A stretch of DNA of 64,000 bases from Gemmobacter fulvus (GCF_018798885.1 NZ_CP076361.1:1649501-1713500); one strand, 5' to 3'. Counted from the stretch's first letter, positions 28,906-38,122 are shown. Numbers and translations are program-made. The notes: generated by a model not told the origin, from the letters alone.

Positions 28906-30054
28906 TCAGACCCCGTAAAGGACCAGCAGGCGCTTCATCCGTGTCACCGCCATGTCGGGGTCACGCAGCAGGCCGCACCCGTCGGCACTGCGGAACACCT
29001 CGGTGAAATAGGGCAAGGGGCGCATCGCTTGCGCACCGTTCAGCATGATGAAGTGATCCTGAAAGCCATTGAGCCAGGCCAGAAACACCACACCCGTCTT
29101 GTAATATTGCGTCGGCGCCCGGAAGATCAGCCGGGCCAGCGGCACCGTGGGATCCAGCGTGGCGCGAAAGCCCGCCCGATCCCCCTGCCCCAGTTGCGCC
29201 ACCGCATAGGCCGCCGCCGGGGCCAGCGGGTCGAAGATACCGAGCAAGGCATGGGAATGGCCCTGCGCATCACCCTCGATCAACTCGGGATAGTTGAAGT
29301 CATCGCCGGTATACATCTTCACGCCCGCAGGCAGGCGACGGCGCAGCACGATCTCCTTGTCCTTGTCCAGCAACGAGATCTTGATGCCATCCACCTTGGT
29401 GACGTTTTCGGTGATGATCTGAAGCACCGTCTCCAGCGCCTGATCGAAGGTTTCGGCCCCCCAGTATCCCGCGAGGGCCGGATCGAACATCTCGCCCAGC
29501 CAATGCAGGATCACCGGCTGATCGCAGGCGGCCAGCACATCGGCATAAAGGCGGATGTAATCGCCGGGGCCACGGGCGGCCGGGACCAGCGCGCGCGACG
29601 CCATCAGGATGATGCGCCCGCCCAGCGCCTGTATCGCCTCCACCTGCGTCAGATAGGCCCGGCGCACATCTTCCAGACTGTGCGCCTGCCCTGCCGCCAG
29701 ATGATCCGTGCCACAGCCATTGGCAATCAGGGCATCCGGCAGCTCTGCACGGGTGCGGCGGATCAGTTCCAGCGCGCCGGGCCAATCCAGCCCCATGCCG
29801 CGTTGCGCCGTATCCATCGCCTCGGCAATGCCAAGCCCCAGCCCCGCCAGATGGCGGCGGAAGGCCAGCGTCCGGTCCCAATCGACCGCCGCCCGGCCCG
29901 AAGGATCGGCGGCGGCGAAGGGGTCTGCCACTACATGCGCAGCGGAATAGACGATCCGCGCCGGATCTGGCCCCAGCACGGCCTCGGGCACCATCTTGCC
30001 GGAGAGGGTGTAATCGACCAGACGGCCTTGCGTATCGGGAAGCGCGATTTTCAT
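28906..30054 (-). CDS. DUF993 family protein (dihydrodipicolinate synthase-like barrel)
   Basis: A 382-residue protein matching the DUF993 family, which is distantly related to the DapA/N-acetylneuraminate lyase TIM barrels. A probable Schiff-base-type Lys occurs in D-G-I-K-I-S-L-L-D, and G-D-D-F-N-Y-P and Y-Y-K-T-G follow. Its reaction has not been established; an aldolase or dehydratase acting on a keto-acid is plausible from the fold. The ATG at 30054 has a GAGG ribosome-binding site and lies 8 nt after the SDR stop; upstream in-frame codons overlap the SDR gene. It belongs to the four-gene minus-strand unit. Confidence 0.83.
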   Translation of the reverse strand: MKIALPDTQGRLVDYTLSGKMVPEAVLGPDPARIVYSAAHVVADPFAAADPSGRAAVDWDRTLAFRRHLAGLGLGIAEAMDTAQRGMGLDWPGALELIRRTRAELPDALIANGCGTDHLAAGQAHSLEDVRRAYLTQVEAIQALGGRIILMASRALVPAARGPGDYIRLYADVLAACDQPVILHWLGEMFDPALAGYWGAETFDQALETVLQIITENVTKVDGIKISLLDKDKEIVLRRRLPAGVKMYTGDDFNYPELIEGDAQGHSHALLGIFDPLAPAAAYAVAQLGQGDRAGFRATLDPTVPLARLIFRAPTQYYKTGVVFLAWLNGFQDHFIMLNGAQAMRPLPYFTEVFRSADGCGLLRDPDMAVTRMKRLLVLYGV

Positions 30055-30062
30055 GCGGGGCC

Positions 30063-30842
30063 TCAGAAACGGGGAACCAGCATCCCGGCATCCGCCGAGA
30101 TCACCTGTCCGGTGGTATAGGGAAATCTGCCCGAGGCCAGAGACGCGATGATGCGCCCCATGTCCTCGGGCTGGCCGACGCGGGGGAAGAGCGTTAACCC
30201 GTCGGCGGCACGCCTTGCATAGGCCTCGATCACCGGCGCGGTCATATCGGTGGCGATCAGGCCCGGCTGCACATCGTAAACGGCGATATCCTCTGGCCCC
30301 AGACGCACGGCCAGCGCCTTTGACACCATGGCCGCCGCAGCCTTGGAGGCACAATATTCCGCGCGCTGCACCGCCACGGCCACCGCATTGGACGAGGTGA
30401 CATTGACAATCGCATGAAACAGCTCCGACCTTTCGCGCGCCAGCAACCGCCGCGCAAAGGCTTGGCTGAGGAAAAACACCGCCTTGCTGTTCACCGCCTG
30501 ACAGCGATCCCAGCTTTCTTCGCTGACCTCCAGCAAATCGCCGCGCTGCATCACGCCGACACCGGCATTGTTGACCAGCGTGGTCAGCGGCCCCAGCGCC
30601 GCCTCGATCCCGGCCAGATGCCGGTCATGGGCGGATATATCGGTCACATCAAAGGCCGCTGCCACAACCGGCACGCCCAGCGCCGCAATCCGCGCCACGG
30701 CGGCCTGCAACTCGACATCCTCTGCCGGGCCATTCACCGCGATGGCAAAGCCTTCGCGGGCCAGTGCCTCGGCGGCGGCAAGGCCTATGCCGCGTGACGA
30801 TCCGGTGACCAGCGCCACTGGTCTTGCATCCGCCCCGCTCAT
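30063..30842 (-). CDS. Short-chain dehydrogenase/reductase
   Basis: A 259-residue classical SDR: cofactor loop T-G-S-S-R-G-I-G, N-N-A-G-V, catalytic Ser in V-T-S-S-N, and Y-C-A-S-K as the Tyr/Lys pair. The last residues G-Q-V-I-S-A-D-A-G-M are the usual C-terminal signature. Databases often call this type 3-ketoacyl-ACP reductase, but in this setting oxidation of a sugar, polyol or hydroxyacid is more likely. The start overlaps the acyl-CoA dehydrogenase stop by 4 nt. Confidence 0.88.
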   Translation of the reverse strand: MSGADARPVALVTGSSRGIGLAAAEALAREGFAIAVNGPAEDVELQAAVARIAALGVPVVAAAFDVTDISAHDRHLAGIEAALGPLTTLVNNAGVGVMQRGDLLEVSEESWDRCQAVNSKAVFFLSQAFARRLLARERSELFHAIVNVTSSNAVAVAVQRAEYCASKAAAAMVSKALAVRLGPEDIAVYDVQPGLIATDMTAPVIEAYARRAADGLTLFPRVGQPEDMGRIIASLASGRFPYTTGQVISADAGMLVPRF

Positions 30843-31990
30843 GCCCGTGCGCCTTTTTTCAGCAGCTCGCGGGCGATGATCATGCGCTGGATCTGGTTCG
30901 TGCCCTCATAGATCTGGGTGATCTTGGCATCGCGATAAAGCCGCTCCACCTCGAACCCGCGAATATAGCCGGAACCGCCGAACACCTGCACCGCATCCGC
31001 CGTGCGCGCCACCGCCATGTCACCGGCAAAACACTTGGCCATCGAGCAGGCCTTGGTGGCATCCTGCCCATGGTCGATCTTGCTGGCGGCGGAATGAACC
31101 AGCAGCCGCGCCGCCTCGATATCCTTGGCCATATCGGCCAGCAGCCATTGCACCCCCTGAAACTCGGCAATCGCCTTGCCGAATTGCTTGCGGGTTCCGG
31201 CATAGTCCACCGCCGCCTCCAGCCCCGCCTGCGCGATGCCGACCGCCAGCGCGGCAATGCCGACGCGGCCCTTGTCCAGCACCGACATCATCATGTGAAA
31301 ACCACGCCCGGCCTCGCCCAGCAGGGCGTCGGGGCCAAGATGCACATCATCGAAATTCAGCGCCCCGACCTGACTGGCGCGCTGCCCCATCTTGTGTTCC
31401 TTCGGGCCGCGCTCCACCCCTTTGGCGTGCAGATCGACGATGAAGATCGACATGCCGCGATTGCCCGCCTCGCGGTCGGTGCGGGCCAGCACAAACCCAA
31501 GATCGGCCACCGGCGCGTTATGGATCCAGATCTTGCCGCCATTCAGCCGCCAGCCCGCGCCATCCGCAACGGCGGTGGTGCGGATGCCCGACACATCGGT
31601 CCCGGCGTCGGCTTCGGTGATGCAATAAGCCACGCGCGTCTTCATCGCCAGAATATCGGGCAAGAGCCTGCGCTGCGCCGGCGTGCCATGGCGCACCAGC
31701 AGCGACGAGATCAGTTCCAGCAATCCGCATTGATCGGCGACCGAGGCATAGCCCCGGCTCAGCTCTTCCATCACCACGGCATAGGTCAGGGTATCAAACC
31801 CCGGCCCGCCCATGTCTTCGGGCACGCCGATGCCGAACAGGCCCAGCTTGGCCATCTCGTCATAGATCTCTGCGGGAAAGCGTTCTTCGTGATCCAGCGC
31901 CTCGGCGGCGGGGCGGATCACCTCGTCGGCAAAGGCGCGGGCCATATCGCGGACCTGATGCTGGGTGTCGGTCAGATACATTGCTTCCAT
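30839..31990 (-). CDS. Acyl-CoA dehydrogenase
   Basis: A 383-residue FAD flavoenzyme with normal domain order (helical, beta, helical) and the family signatures A-Y-C-I-T-E-A-D-A-G-T-D-V-S and Q-I-Y-E-G-T-N-Q-I-Q-R-M. It introduces an alpha-beta double bond into an acyl-CoA and passes electrons to ETF. The chain specificity is unclear. The first ATG (31990) has no clear SD, and a second lies at 31981. The palindromic operator ends only 7 nt upstream, so the mRNA is probably very short-leadered. It heads the minus-strand unit that continues with SDR, DUF993 and isomerase. Confidence 0.9.
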   Translation of the reverse strand: MEAMYLTDTQHQVRDMARAFADEVIRPAAEALDHEERFPAEIYDEMAKLGLFGIGVPEDMGGPGFDTLTYAVVMEELSRGYASVADQCGLLELISSLLVRHGTPAQRRLLPDILAMKTRVAYCITEADAGTDVSGIRTTAVADGAGWRLNGGKIWIHNAPVADLGFVLARTDREAGNRGMSIFIVDLHAKGVERGPKEHKMGQRASQVGALNFDDVHLGPDALLGEAGRGFHMMMSVLDKGRVGIAALAVGIAQAGLEAAVDYAGTRKQFGKAIAEFQGVQWLLADMAKDIEAARLLVHSAASKIDHGQDATKACSMAKCFAGDMAVARTADAVQVFGGSGYIRGFEVERLYRDAKITQIYEGTNQIQRMIIARELLKKGARA

Positions 31991-31997
31991 CCGATTA

Positions 31998-32013
31998 GTA
32001 ACTATCCAGTTAC
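31998..32013. promoter_or_regulatory. TetR-type operator copy A (acyl-CoA dehydrogenase promoter)
   Basis: GTAACTATCCAGTTAC: 6-bp perfect inverted arms GTAACT/AGTTAC around 4 bp. It fits the motif shared by five promoters of this region (GTAACTAAMTGGTTAC) and sits directly upstream of the acyl-CoA dehydrogenase start. Confidence 0.75.
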
Positions 32014-32098
32014 ATAAATCGCGACTCGCGTTTGCGTCAAGTGCGAATCTCGTGTCCTGTGCAAAGACCTTGCACCCGGGCCGCAGATCCGCCTATTA

Positions 32099-32114
32099 TT
32101 CACCAAATGGTTAC
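32099..32114. promoter_or_regulatory. TetR-type operator copy B (aldo/keto reductase promoter)
   Basis: TTCACCAAATGGTTAC: the right half matches the shared motif exactly and the left half is degenerate. It ends 16 bp before the aldo/keto reductase ATG, touching the ribosome-binding region, 101 bp from copy A in the same divergent promoter gap. Confidence 0.65.
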
Positions 32115-32130
32115 TTTAGGGAGGACCACC

Positions 32131-33147
32131 ATGCACCCAGATGACAAGCGCAAGTTCGGCCGCACCGACTTGCACGTGACGCCGTTCGGCTTTGGCACCG
32201 CCCCCGTGGGCAACATCTTCCACGAGATTGACGAGACCACATCGGATGCGATGTTCCAGAACGCATGGGATGCCGGGGTGCGCTATTTCGATACCGCGCC
32301 GATGTATGGGCACGGGCTGTCAGAGCTGCGCACCGGCCAAAGCCTGCGGTGGAAGCAGCGGGACGATTTCGTGCTGTCCTCCAAGGTCGGGCGGCTGCTG
32401 AAACCAGCGCGGCGCGACAGCATCGACTTTGCCCCCTGGACCAATGCCGCGCCCTTCACCATGCAGTTCGATTACAGCTATGATGGCACGATGCGTTCCA
32501 TCGAAGACAGCCTGCAACGGATGGCGCTGGAGCGGCTGGACATCTGCTTCATCCATGACATCGACGTGTTCACACGCGGGGCTGATCAGCCAGAGGTGTT
32601 CCGTCAGGCCATGGACGGCTGTTACAAGGCGCTGGACAGCCTGCGCAGTCAGGGCGTGGTCAAGGCGATCGGCGTCGGCGTGAACGAATGGGAGGTCTGC
32701 CACGCAGCGCTGCAACAGCGCGATTTCGACTGTTTCCTGCTGGCAGGGCGCTACACGCTGCTGGAACAGGATGCGCTGAATGACTTCCTGCCGCTGTGCG
32801 AGGCGCGTGGCGCAGCCGTGGTTGTCGGCGGGGGGTTCAACTCCGGGATTCTGGCAACCGGGGCCAAACCGGGGGCGAAATACAATTACGCCCCTGCGCC
32901 ACAGGCGATTCTGGACAAGGTGGCCCGCATCGAAGCCCTGTGCCGCGCGCATGAGGTGCCGCTGCCCGCCGCAGCCCTGCAATTCGTGGTCGCGCATCCG
33001 GCGGTGCCTTGTTTCATGGCTGGCACGCGCACGGTGGCCCAGCTGCAACAGAACCTCGCCTGGTTCAGCCACCCGATTCCCGCTGCCTTCTGGGCCGATC
33101 TAAAAGCACAGGGCCTGCTGCGCGAGGATGCGCCGGTGCCGGTCTGA
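32131..33147 (+). CDS. Aldo/keto reductase, aldose 1-dehydrogenase type
   Basis: A 338-residue (beta/alpha)8 oxidoreductase. The AKR tetrad is visible: Asp and Tyr in Y-F-D-T-A-P-M-Y-G, Lys in L-S-S-K-V-G-R, and His in C-F-I-H-D-I-D. The extended form (R-K-F-G-R-T-D-L start, F-G-F-G-T-A-P-V-G) resembles D-threo-aldose/L-fucose dehydrogenase and pyridoxal dehydrogenase, so oxidation of a free sugar to its lactone is plausible. The ATG at 32131 follows AGGGAGG. It is transcribed alone, divergently from the acyl-CoA dehydrogenase unit, with operator copy B at its promoter. Confidence 0.88.
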   Translation: MHPDDKRKFGRTDLHVTPFGFGTAPVGNIFHEIDETTSDAMFQNAWDAGVRYFDTAPMYGHGLSELRTGQSLRWKQRDDFVLSSKVGRLLKPARRDSIDFAPWTNAAPFTMQFDYSYDGTMRSIEDSLQRMALERLDICFIHDIDVFTRGADQPEVFRQAMDGCYKALDSLRSQGVVKAIGVGVNEWEVCHAALQQRDFDCFLLAGRYTLLEQDALNDFLPLCEARGAAVVVGGGFNSGILATGAKPGAKYNYAPAPQAILDKVARIEALCRAHEVPLPAAALQFVVAHPAVPCFMAGTRTVAQLQQNLAWFSHPIPAAFWADLKAQGLLREDAPVPV

Positions 33148-33155
33148 CACCTCCC

Positions 33156-33189
33156 GGCCCAAGGCGCGGCGCTGGCTGCGCCTTGGGCC
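33156..33189. terminator. Long hairpin between aldo/keto reductase and glycerate kinase genes
   Basis: A 12-bp perfect stem GGCCCAAGGCGC / GCGCCTTGGGCC, extendable inward by 3 pairs, with a short loop and no T run, in the 48-bp convergent gap. It is probably a shared Rho-aided 3' end. Confidence 0.65.
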
Positions 33190-33195
33190 CGCGCC

Positions 33196-34455
33196 TTAGC
33201 GGATCAGGATTGCGCGAAAATCATTCACATTGGTGCCGGTGGGGCCGGGCACAAACAGATCCCCCAGCACATCAAAGGCCGTCCAGGCATCATTGCCCGC
33301 CAGCAGCGCTGCCGGATCATGCCCCACCGCCCGCAGGCGCGCGGCACTGGTGCCATCGGCAAAGGCACCGGCATTGTCCTCGGATCCGTCGATGCCATCG
33401 GTATCAGCCGCCAGCGCCGCAAACGGCACGCCTTCGGCTGCCAGCGCAAAGGCCAGCAGGAACTCACTGTTCCGCCCCCCCTTGCCCCTGGCCCTGAGCG
33501 TGACCGTCGTCTCACCCCCCGACAGGATCACCACCGGGCGGGTAAAGGGCCGGTTGCGCAGGGCCACCTCGCGCGCAATCGCCGCATGCACCCGTGCGAC
33601 ATCGCGCGCCTCGCCCTCGATGGCATCCGACAGGATCACCGCAGGCAGGCCCATCGCTTCGGCCTGTGCCGCCGCCGCCTCAAGCGACAGCCGGGCCGAG
33701 GCGATGACCCGCACCTCATGCCCGGCAAAGACCGGATCGTCGGGCAGCGGCGGCAGGCCCAGATCACCGGCCAGCCAATCGGCCACGCGCGGTGGCAACG
33801 CGATGCGCCAGGCCGCCGCCATCGCCCGCGCCTGCGCCCGACCCACCGCATCCGGCACGGTCGGGCCGGATGCCACCTGCGCCGGATCGTCGCCGGGCAC
33901 ATCCGACACCACAAGCGACACCACCCGCGCCGGATGGCAGGCCGCCGCCAGCCGCCCGCCCTTGATCTGCGACATCTGCTTGCGGATCGCATTCATCACC
34001 GAAATCGGCGCACCGCTGGCCAGCAGCGCCTGATTCAGCGCCACCTCATCCGCCAGCGTCAGGCCATCGGGCGGGGCGGGCAACAGGGCAGAGCCGCCGC
34101 CGCAGATCAGGGCCACCACCAGATCATCGGGGCCAAGCCCGCGCACCGCCTGCATCAGCGCCGCCGTCGCCGCCAGCCCGGCGGCATCCGGCACCGGATG
34201 CGCCGCCTCCATCACCCGGATGCGGGCGCAGGGCGCGGCATAGCCATAGCGCGTCACCACCACACCCTCCAGCGGCCCCGGCCACAGCTGCTCGAACGCC
34301 GCCGCCAGCTGCGCCGCCCCTTTACCCGCCCCGATCACCACGGTGCGGCCCTTGGGAGGCGCAGGCAGATGCGCGCGCAGGGCAAGGGCCGGATCTGCGG
34401 CGGCAACAGCGGCAGAAAACAGCCCGGTCAACAGACCGCGATCATCAGATGTCAT
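33196..34455 (-). CDS. Glycerate 2-kinase (MOFRL/DUF4147 family)
   Basis: A 419-residue protein of the TtuD/GckA family, which phosphorylates D-glycerate to 2-phosphoglycerate (older annotation: hydroxypyruvate reductase). Features are V-I-G-A-G-K-G near the N-terminus, [15 protein letters not shown], and the C-terminal MOFRL block [10 protein letters not shown] with D-T-D-G-I-D-G-S. It implies that glycerate is an end product of the pathway encoded around it. It is last in the CoA-transferase - enoyl-CoA hydratase - Dabb - kinase unit and overlaps Dabb by 4 nt. Confidence 0.9.
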   Translation of the reverse strand: MTSDDRGLLTGLFSAAVAAADPALALRAHLPAPPKGRTVVIGAGKGAAQLAAAFEQLWPGPLEGVVVTRYGYAAPCARIRVMEAAHPVPDAAGLAATAALMQAVRGLGPDDLVVALICGGGSALLPAPPDGLTLADEVALNQALLASGAPISVMNAIRKQMSQIKGGRLAAACHPARVVSLVVSDVPGDDPAQVASGPTVPDAVGRAQARAMAAAWRIALPPRVADWLAGDLGLPPLPDDPVFAGHEVRVIASARLSLEAAAAQAEAMGLPAVILSDAIEGEARDVARVHAAIAREVALRNRPFTRPVVILSGGETTVTLRARGKGGRNSEFLLAFALAAEGVPFAALAADTDGIDGSEDNAGAFADGTSAARLRAVGHDPAALLAGNDAWTAFDVLGDLFVPGPTGTNVNDFRAILIR

Positions 34456-34766
34456 TCCAGCTCCACATCGCAGACAAAAACCCCCTCGGCCCCGCCCTCC
34501 AGCTCTGCCACAAGGGCCGCGCCGATTTCCTGATGCCGTGCATCGACAAGATACCGATCCCGCGTGGCGCTGTCTTGAAAATCGAACCAGAACATATCGT
34601 TGAATCCGCGCGCCAGCGGCGTTTCAACAGAGACATTCGCGAAATGGCGGAAATCGCGGATCCCGGCGATATGCCCGGTGAGCCCGGCCAGATCGCGGTA
34701 AAGGGCGGCCTTGCGCGCGGCGCTGACCTCCGGGCGAAACCGAAGTGCGACGATATGGCGGATCAT
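34452..34766 (-). CDS. Dabb (stress-responsive A/B barrel) domain protein
   Basis: A 104-residue protein with the Dabb pattern: I-R-H-I-V-A-L-R-F at the start, a central G-x-x-H-x-A-G-I-R-D-F segment, and F-W-F-D-F-x-D near the end. Ferredoxin-like dimers of this family occur as cyclases, monooxygenases or proteins of unknown function in catabolic operons. The start at 34766 has a GGAAGGA ribosome-binding site; the longer frame overlaps the hydratase gene and lacks family similarity. It is co-transcribed with glycerate kinase (4-nt overlap). Confidence 0.82.
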   Translation of the reverse strand: MIRHIVALRFRPEVSAARKAALYRDLAGLTGHIAGIRDFRHFANVSVETPLARGFNDMFWFDFQDSATRDRYLVDARHQEIGAALVAELEGGAEGVFVCDVELE

Positions 34767-34789
34767 GGTCTGTCCTTCCCGACGGGCCC

Positions 34790-35557
34790 TCAATATTCCG
34801 GCGGGCGCTTGTGCCGGTGGGCCGCAAGCCCTTCTTGCAGATCGGGCGATGCGGCGGCAATCCGGCCCGCCAGCGCCTCCAGAACCCGCTCGCGCTCTTC
34901 GCCCTCGGCGGCATTGATCAGCATCTTGGTCAGGCTGGTCGCGGCGGGGCTGCGCGCCAGCACCCGTGCGGCAACCACCTCGGCGGCGGCAAGGCCCGCG
35001 CCTTCGGGCACCACCTGATCCACGATGCCCAGTTGCAGCGCCGCCTCGGCGCTCAGCACCTCGCCGCATAGCGCCATGCGGCGCACGGCCTGTGCTCCGA
35101 ACCGCCGCACCGCGCGTTGAGTGCCGGACCAACCCGGAATGATGCCCAGACCCGGCTCGGGCTGGCCGATCATCACATGGGCCTCGGCGATGCGCAGATC
35201 AGCACAGGCCGCCAGTTCCAGCCCGCCGCCCAGCGTCTGCCCGTTCAGCACCGCGATGACTGGCACCGTCAACCGCGCCAATGCGTCAAAGGCGGCATGG
35301 CCATCGCGCACCCAGTGCTGCCCAAAGGCCTCGGGCGACAGCGCGCTCCAGCCCGCAATGTCACCCCCGGCGCAGAAGGATTTGCCACCTTCCCCGGTCA
35401 CGATCAGCACCCGTGCTGCCGAACGTTCGATCTCGCGGCACAGCGGCAGTAGCGCATCAACCATGGTCGCATCCAGCGCGTTGCGTTTTTCCGGCCGCCG
35501 CAGCACCAGCCGCGCCACGCCATCGCGCAGGGTCAGCACCAGCCGCGGGTCCGTCAT
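34790..35557 (-). CDS. Enoyl-CoA hydratase/isomerase family protein
   Basis: A 255-residue crotonase-fold protein. The oxyanion-hole segments S-F-C-A-G-G-D-I and G-G-G-L-E-L-A-A-C-A-D, and Glu in E-P-G-L-G-I-I-P, are in place. It most likely hydrates an enoyl-CoA, which is consistent with an acyl-CoA dehydrogenase and a CoA-transferase in the same regulon. Other crotonase reactions (isomerase, dehalogenase, hydrolase) cannot be excluded. It overlaps the CoA-transferase gene by 4 nt and precedes Dabb by 23 nt. Confidence 0.9.
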   Translation of the reverse strand: MTDPRLVLTLRDGVARLVLRRPEKRNALDATMVDALLPLCREIERSAARVLIVTGEGGKSFCAGGDIAGWSALSPEAFGQHWVRDGHAAFDALARLTVPVIAVLNGQTLGGGLELAACADLRIAEAHVMIGQPEPGLGIIPGWSGTQRAVRRFGAQAVRRMALCGEVLSAEAALQLGIVDQVVPEGAGLAAAEVVAARVLARSPAATSLTKMLINAAEGEERERVLEALAGRIAAASPDLQEGLAAHRHKRPPEY

Positions 35558-37125
35558 AGCGCCAGCCCCATGACCGCGGGCGCGAACAGCCGCGCCTCCA
35601 TAAGGCGCAGATCGGGCGAAACCCGGATCGGCGTGGCGGCCTGATCCAGAATATCGCGCTGCAGATCAATGCCGGGCGCAATTTCGGTGATCACCAGCCC
35701 CTCTGCATCCAGCCGCATCACGCAGCGTTCGGTCACATAGGTGATATGCTGCCCCTGCGCCCGCGCGCGGCGGCCCGAAAAGCTGATCTGATCGACTTTT
35801 TCCACGATCTTGGCCACCCGGCCTTCGCGGTCGATCACCAGTTGCCCGCCCTCGATCCGCATCTTGGCCCCGGCGTTGAAACTGCCCGAAAAGACGATCT
35901 TGCGCGCTCGGGCCGTGATATCGACAAAGCCGCCCGCGCCCGCCGTGCGATGCGGCGTTGCGGCAAGGCGGCTGACATTGACAGATCCTTCCCGGTCGAT
36001 TTCCAGAAAGGACAGCAGCGAACAGTCAAACCCGCCGGCCTGAAAATAGCTGAACTGATGGGGCGAGGCGACAAAGGCTTCGGCATTGGCGGCACAGCCG
36101 AACTTGAAATCCAGCAAGGGCACGCCGCCGACAGCGCCCTGTTCAATCACCCAGGTCACCGCGCCATGCAGCCCTTCCTCAATCAGGACACGCGGCACAT
36201 TGGCCGAAATGCCAAAGCCGATGTTCACCGCCCAGCCGGTCTGCAATTCCTGCGCCACCCGCCGGGCGATCACCTTACCCACATCCAGCCCCGGCAGGCG
36301 GAACGTGTGCAGCGGGCGGAACAACTCGCCCGAAATCGCCGGATCATATTGTGTGGCCGTGGTCTGCAACTGGTCGGGTGCCTCGACGATCACATCCACC
36401 AGAATGCCGGGCACGCGCACATCATGCGGGCGCAGGCTGCCCAAGGCCGCCACGCGCTTGACCTGCGCAATCACGAGGCCGCCGGAATTGCGGGCCGCCA
36501 GCGCCATTTCCATCGCGCCAAGCGTCGCGCCTTCATGCTCAAAGGTCAGATTGCCGTTTTCATCGGCCGTGGTGGCGCGGATCACCGCAACATCGGGGCG
36601 CAGCGCCGGAAAGTGCAGCCATGTCTCGCCGTCAAACTCCACCCGCCGCACCAGCGGCGATTGCCGCGCCATTGCATTCATGGCGCAGCCCTCCTGTTCG
36701 GGATCGACGAACGTGTCCATGCCGACCTTCGTCAGCACACCGGGACGTTTGGCCGCGCCTTCGCGCAGCATGTCGAACACGATGCCAGAGGGCACATTCC
36801 ACGCCGCCAGATCCTCGTTCAGGATCATCTGCCAGATCAACGGCGGCTCTGCCGCACTGGGCCCCGACGGGTAGGATCCGCCGATGATGCGGGAAAGCAA
36901 GCCGGGCTTTGCGATATGATCCACGCCTTTGGTGCCGAAGAAATCACCCGCTGCGATGGGATGCACAGAGGTCAGACCGCGCGGATGGCCTTCGCTGTCA
37001 AATCGGGCACCAAGTGCCGCCAGAACGGCATCCGGGCAGCACAGGCCCGATGAGGAATTCACCGCGACCACCGCACCATCCTTGATCAGCCGAACGGCTT
37101 CCGCTGCGGTTCTGACCTTCGACAT
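35554..37125 (-). CDS. Family I CoA-transferase, fused alpha/beta (acetate/3-ketoacid or propionate CoA-transferase type)
   Basis: A 523-residue fused enzyme. The N-terminal half carries the first CoA-transferase domain. The second half has V-I-E-Q-G-A-V-G-G, where the Glu is the predicted catalytic residue forming the glutamyl-CoA intermediate. The architecture matches propionate-CoA transferase (Pct)/YdiF. It would activate a free acid by CoA exchange and so start the acyl-CoA branch. The AGGAGAT ribosome-binding site precedes the ATG. It heads the minus-strand unit and has operator copy C 32 bp upstream. Confidence 0.9.
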   Translation of the reverse strand: MSKVRTAAEAVRLIKDGAVVAVNSSSGLCCPDAVLAALGARFDSEGHPRGLTSVHPIAAGDFFGTKGVDHIAKPGLLSRIIGGSYPSGPSAAEPPLIWQMILNEDLAAWNVPSGIVFDMLREGAAKRPGVLTKVGMDTFVDPEQEGCAMNAMARQSPLVRRVEFDGETWLHFPALRPDVAVIRATTADENGNLTFEHEGATLGAMEMALAARNSGGLVIAQVKRVAALGSLRPHDVRVPGILVDVIVEAPDQLQTTATQYDPAISGELFRPLHTFRLPGLDVGKVIARRVAQELQTGWAVNIGFGISANVPRVLIEEGLHGAVTWVIEQGAVGGVPLLDFKFGCAANAEAFVASPHQFSYFQAGGFDCSLLSFLEIDREGSVNVSRLAATPHRTAGAGGFVDITARARKIVFSGSFNAGAKMRIEGGQLVIDREGRVAKIVEKVDQISFSGRRARAQGQHITYVTERCVMRLDAEGLVITEIAPGIDLQRDILDQAATPIRVSPDLRLMEARLFAPAVMGLAL

Positions 37126-37157
37126 GGCCCGATCTCCTTTGTCCCATTGCGCATCAA

Positions 37158-37173
37158 GTAACTAACTGGTTAT
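37158..37173. promoter_or_regulatory. TetR-type operator copy C (CoA-transferase / aldo-keto reductase promoters)
   Basis: GTAACTAACTGGTTAT, matching the shared motif at 15-16 positions, in the 136-bp gap between the divergent CoA-transferase and second aldo/keto reductase genes. It can control both. Confidence 0.75.
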
Positions 37174-37261
37174 AAGAATAAGCACGGCAGCGCCCCGCCC
37201 GCAAGGGCCATTTTCAGGTGCCCTTCTGCCGCCGATCCCTTTCCACGCTCCGAGGACAGCC

Positions 37262-38080
37262 ATGAATATCTGCTTTCAGAACACCTATCAGCGCGGCTTT
37301 GGCACCTACCCCCTGAAGGGGGATGCCCTGAAGGACGCCATCGCCACGGCGCTGGACGCGGGATACCGCGCCTTCGACACCGCCCAGATGTATGGAAACG
37401 AGGCCGAAACCGGCGCCGCTCTGGCCGAAGGCCCGGTGCCGCGCGCCGATCTGTGCCTCACGACCAAGGTGCATCCCGATCAGTTTGGCGAGGCGGCCTT
37501 CCTGCCTTCGGTCGAGGCCAGCCTGACGGCCCTGCGCACCGATTATGTCGACATCCTGCTGCTGCATTGGCCACCAATCGGCGGCGACATCGCGCCGTCG
37601 TTGCGGTTGCTGCAAAAGGCACGCGATCTGGGACTCGCGCGGCATATCGGCGTGTCGAACTACACGGCGCAGATGATGCGCGATGCCAAAGCCATCGTCG
37701 ATGCGCCACTGGTGACCAATCAGGTGGAGTTTCACCCGCTGCTCAATCAGGACCGCCTGCTGCAGGCGGCGGCGGAAACCGGCATCCCGCTGTCATCCTA
37801 TTCGTCGGTCGCACGCGGCGAGGTGTTCAAATACCCGCTCTTTGCCGAGATCGGCGCGGGCTATGGCAAATCCGCCGCACAGGTGGTGCTGCGCTGGATC
37901 CTGCAAAAGGGGGTTTCGCTGAACACCATGTCCACCAAACCCGAAAACATCCGCGCCAATTTTGACCTGATGGATTTCACCCTGTCCTCGGTCGACATGG
38001 CCCGGATCGACGCGATGACGCAGACCGGCTACCGCATTGTCTCCAAAGGGCTTGTGCCCTGGGCCCCCGATTGGGACTGA
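37262..38080 (+). CDS. Aldo/keto reductase (2,5-diketogluconate reductase-like)
   Basis: A 272-residue AKR of the short 2,5-didehydrogluconate reductase class. Asp and Tyr occur in [11 protein letters not shown], Lys in L-T-T-K-V-H, and His in L-L-L-H-W-P; I-G-V-S-N-Y and N-Q-V-E-F-H-P are standard family motifs. It is NADPH-dependent by family and probably reduces a keto-sugar or aldehyde. Divergent from the CoA-transferase unit and sharing operator copy C, it is part of the regulon. It converges on the GMC gene. Confidence 0.9.
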   Translation: MNICFQNTYQRGFGTYPLKGDALKDAIATALDAGYRAFDTAQMYGNEAETGAALAEGPVPRADLCLTTKVHPDQFGEAAFLPSVEASLTALRTDYVDILLLHWPPIGGDIAPSLRLLQKARDLGLARHIGVSNYTAQMMRDAKAIVDAPLVTNQVEFHPLLNQDRLLQAAAETGIPLSSYSSVARGEVFKYPLFAEIGAGYGKSAAQVVLRWILQKGVSLNTMSTKPENIRANFDLMDFTLSSVDMARIDAMTQTGYRIVSKGLVPWAPDWD

Positions 38081-38083
38081 CAG

Positions 38084-38107
38084 CAAAAGGGGCGGCCTTG
38101 CCGCCCC
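38084..38107 (-). terminator. Terminator of the ABC/dehydrogenase operon
   Basis: An 8-bp perfect stem GGGGCGGC / GCCGCCCC (38089-38096 and 38100-38107) with loop CTT. The AAAA before it gives a TTTT run on the minus strand, 16 bp after the GMC stop. Plus-strand function is weaker. Confidence 0.75.
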
Positions 38108-38122
38108 CGTTCCCCCTCTGGA

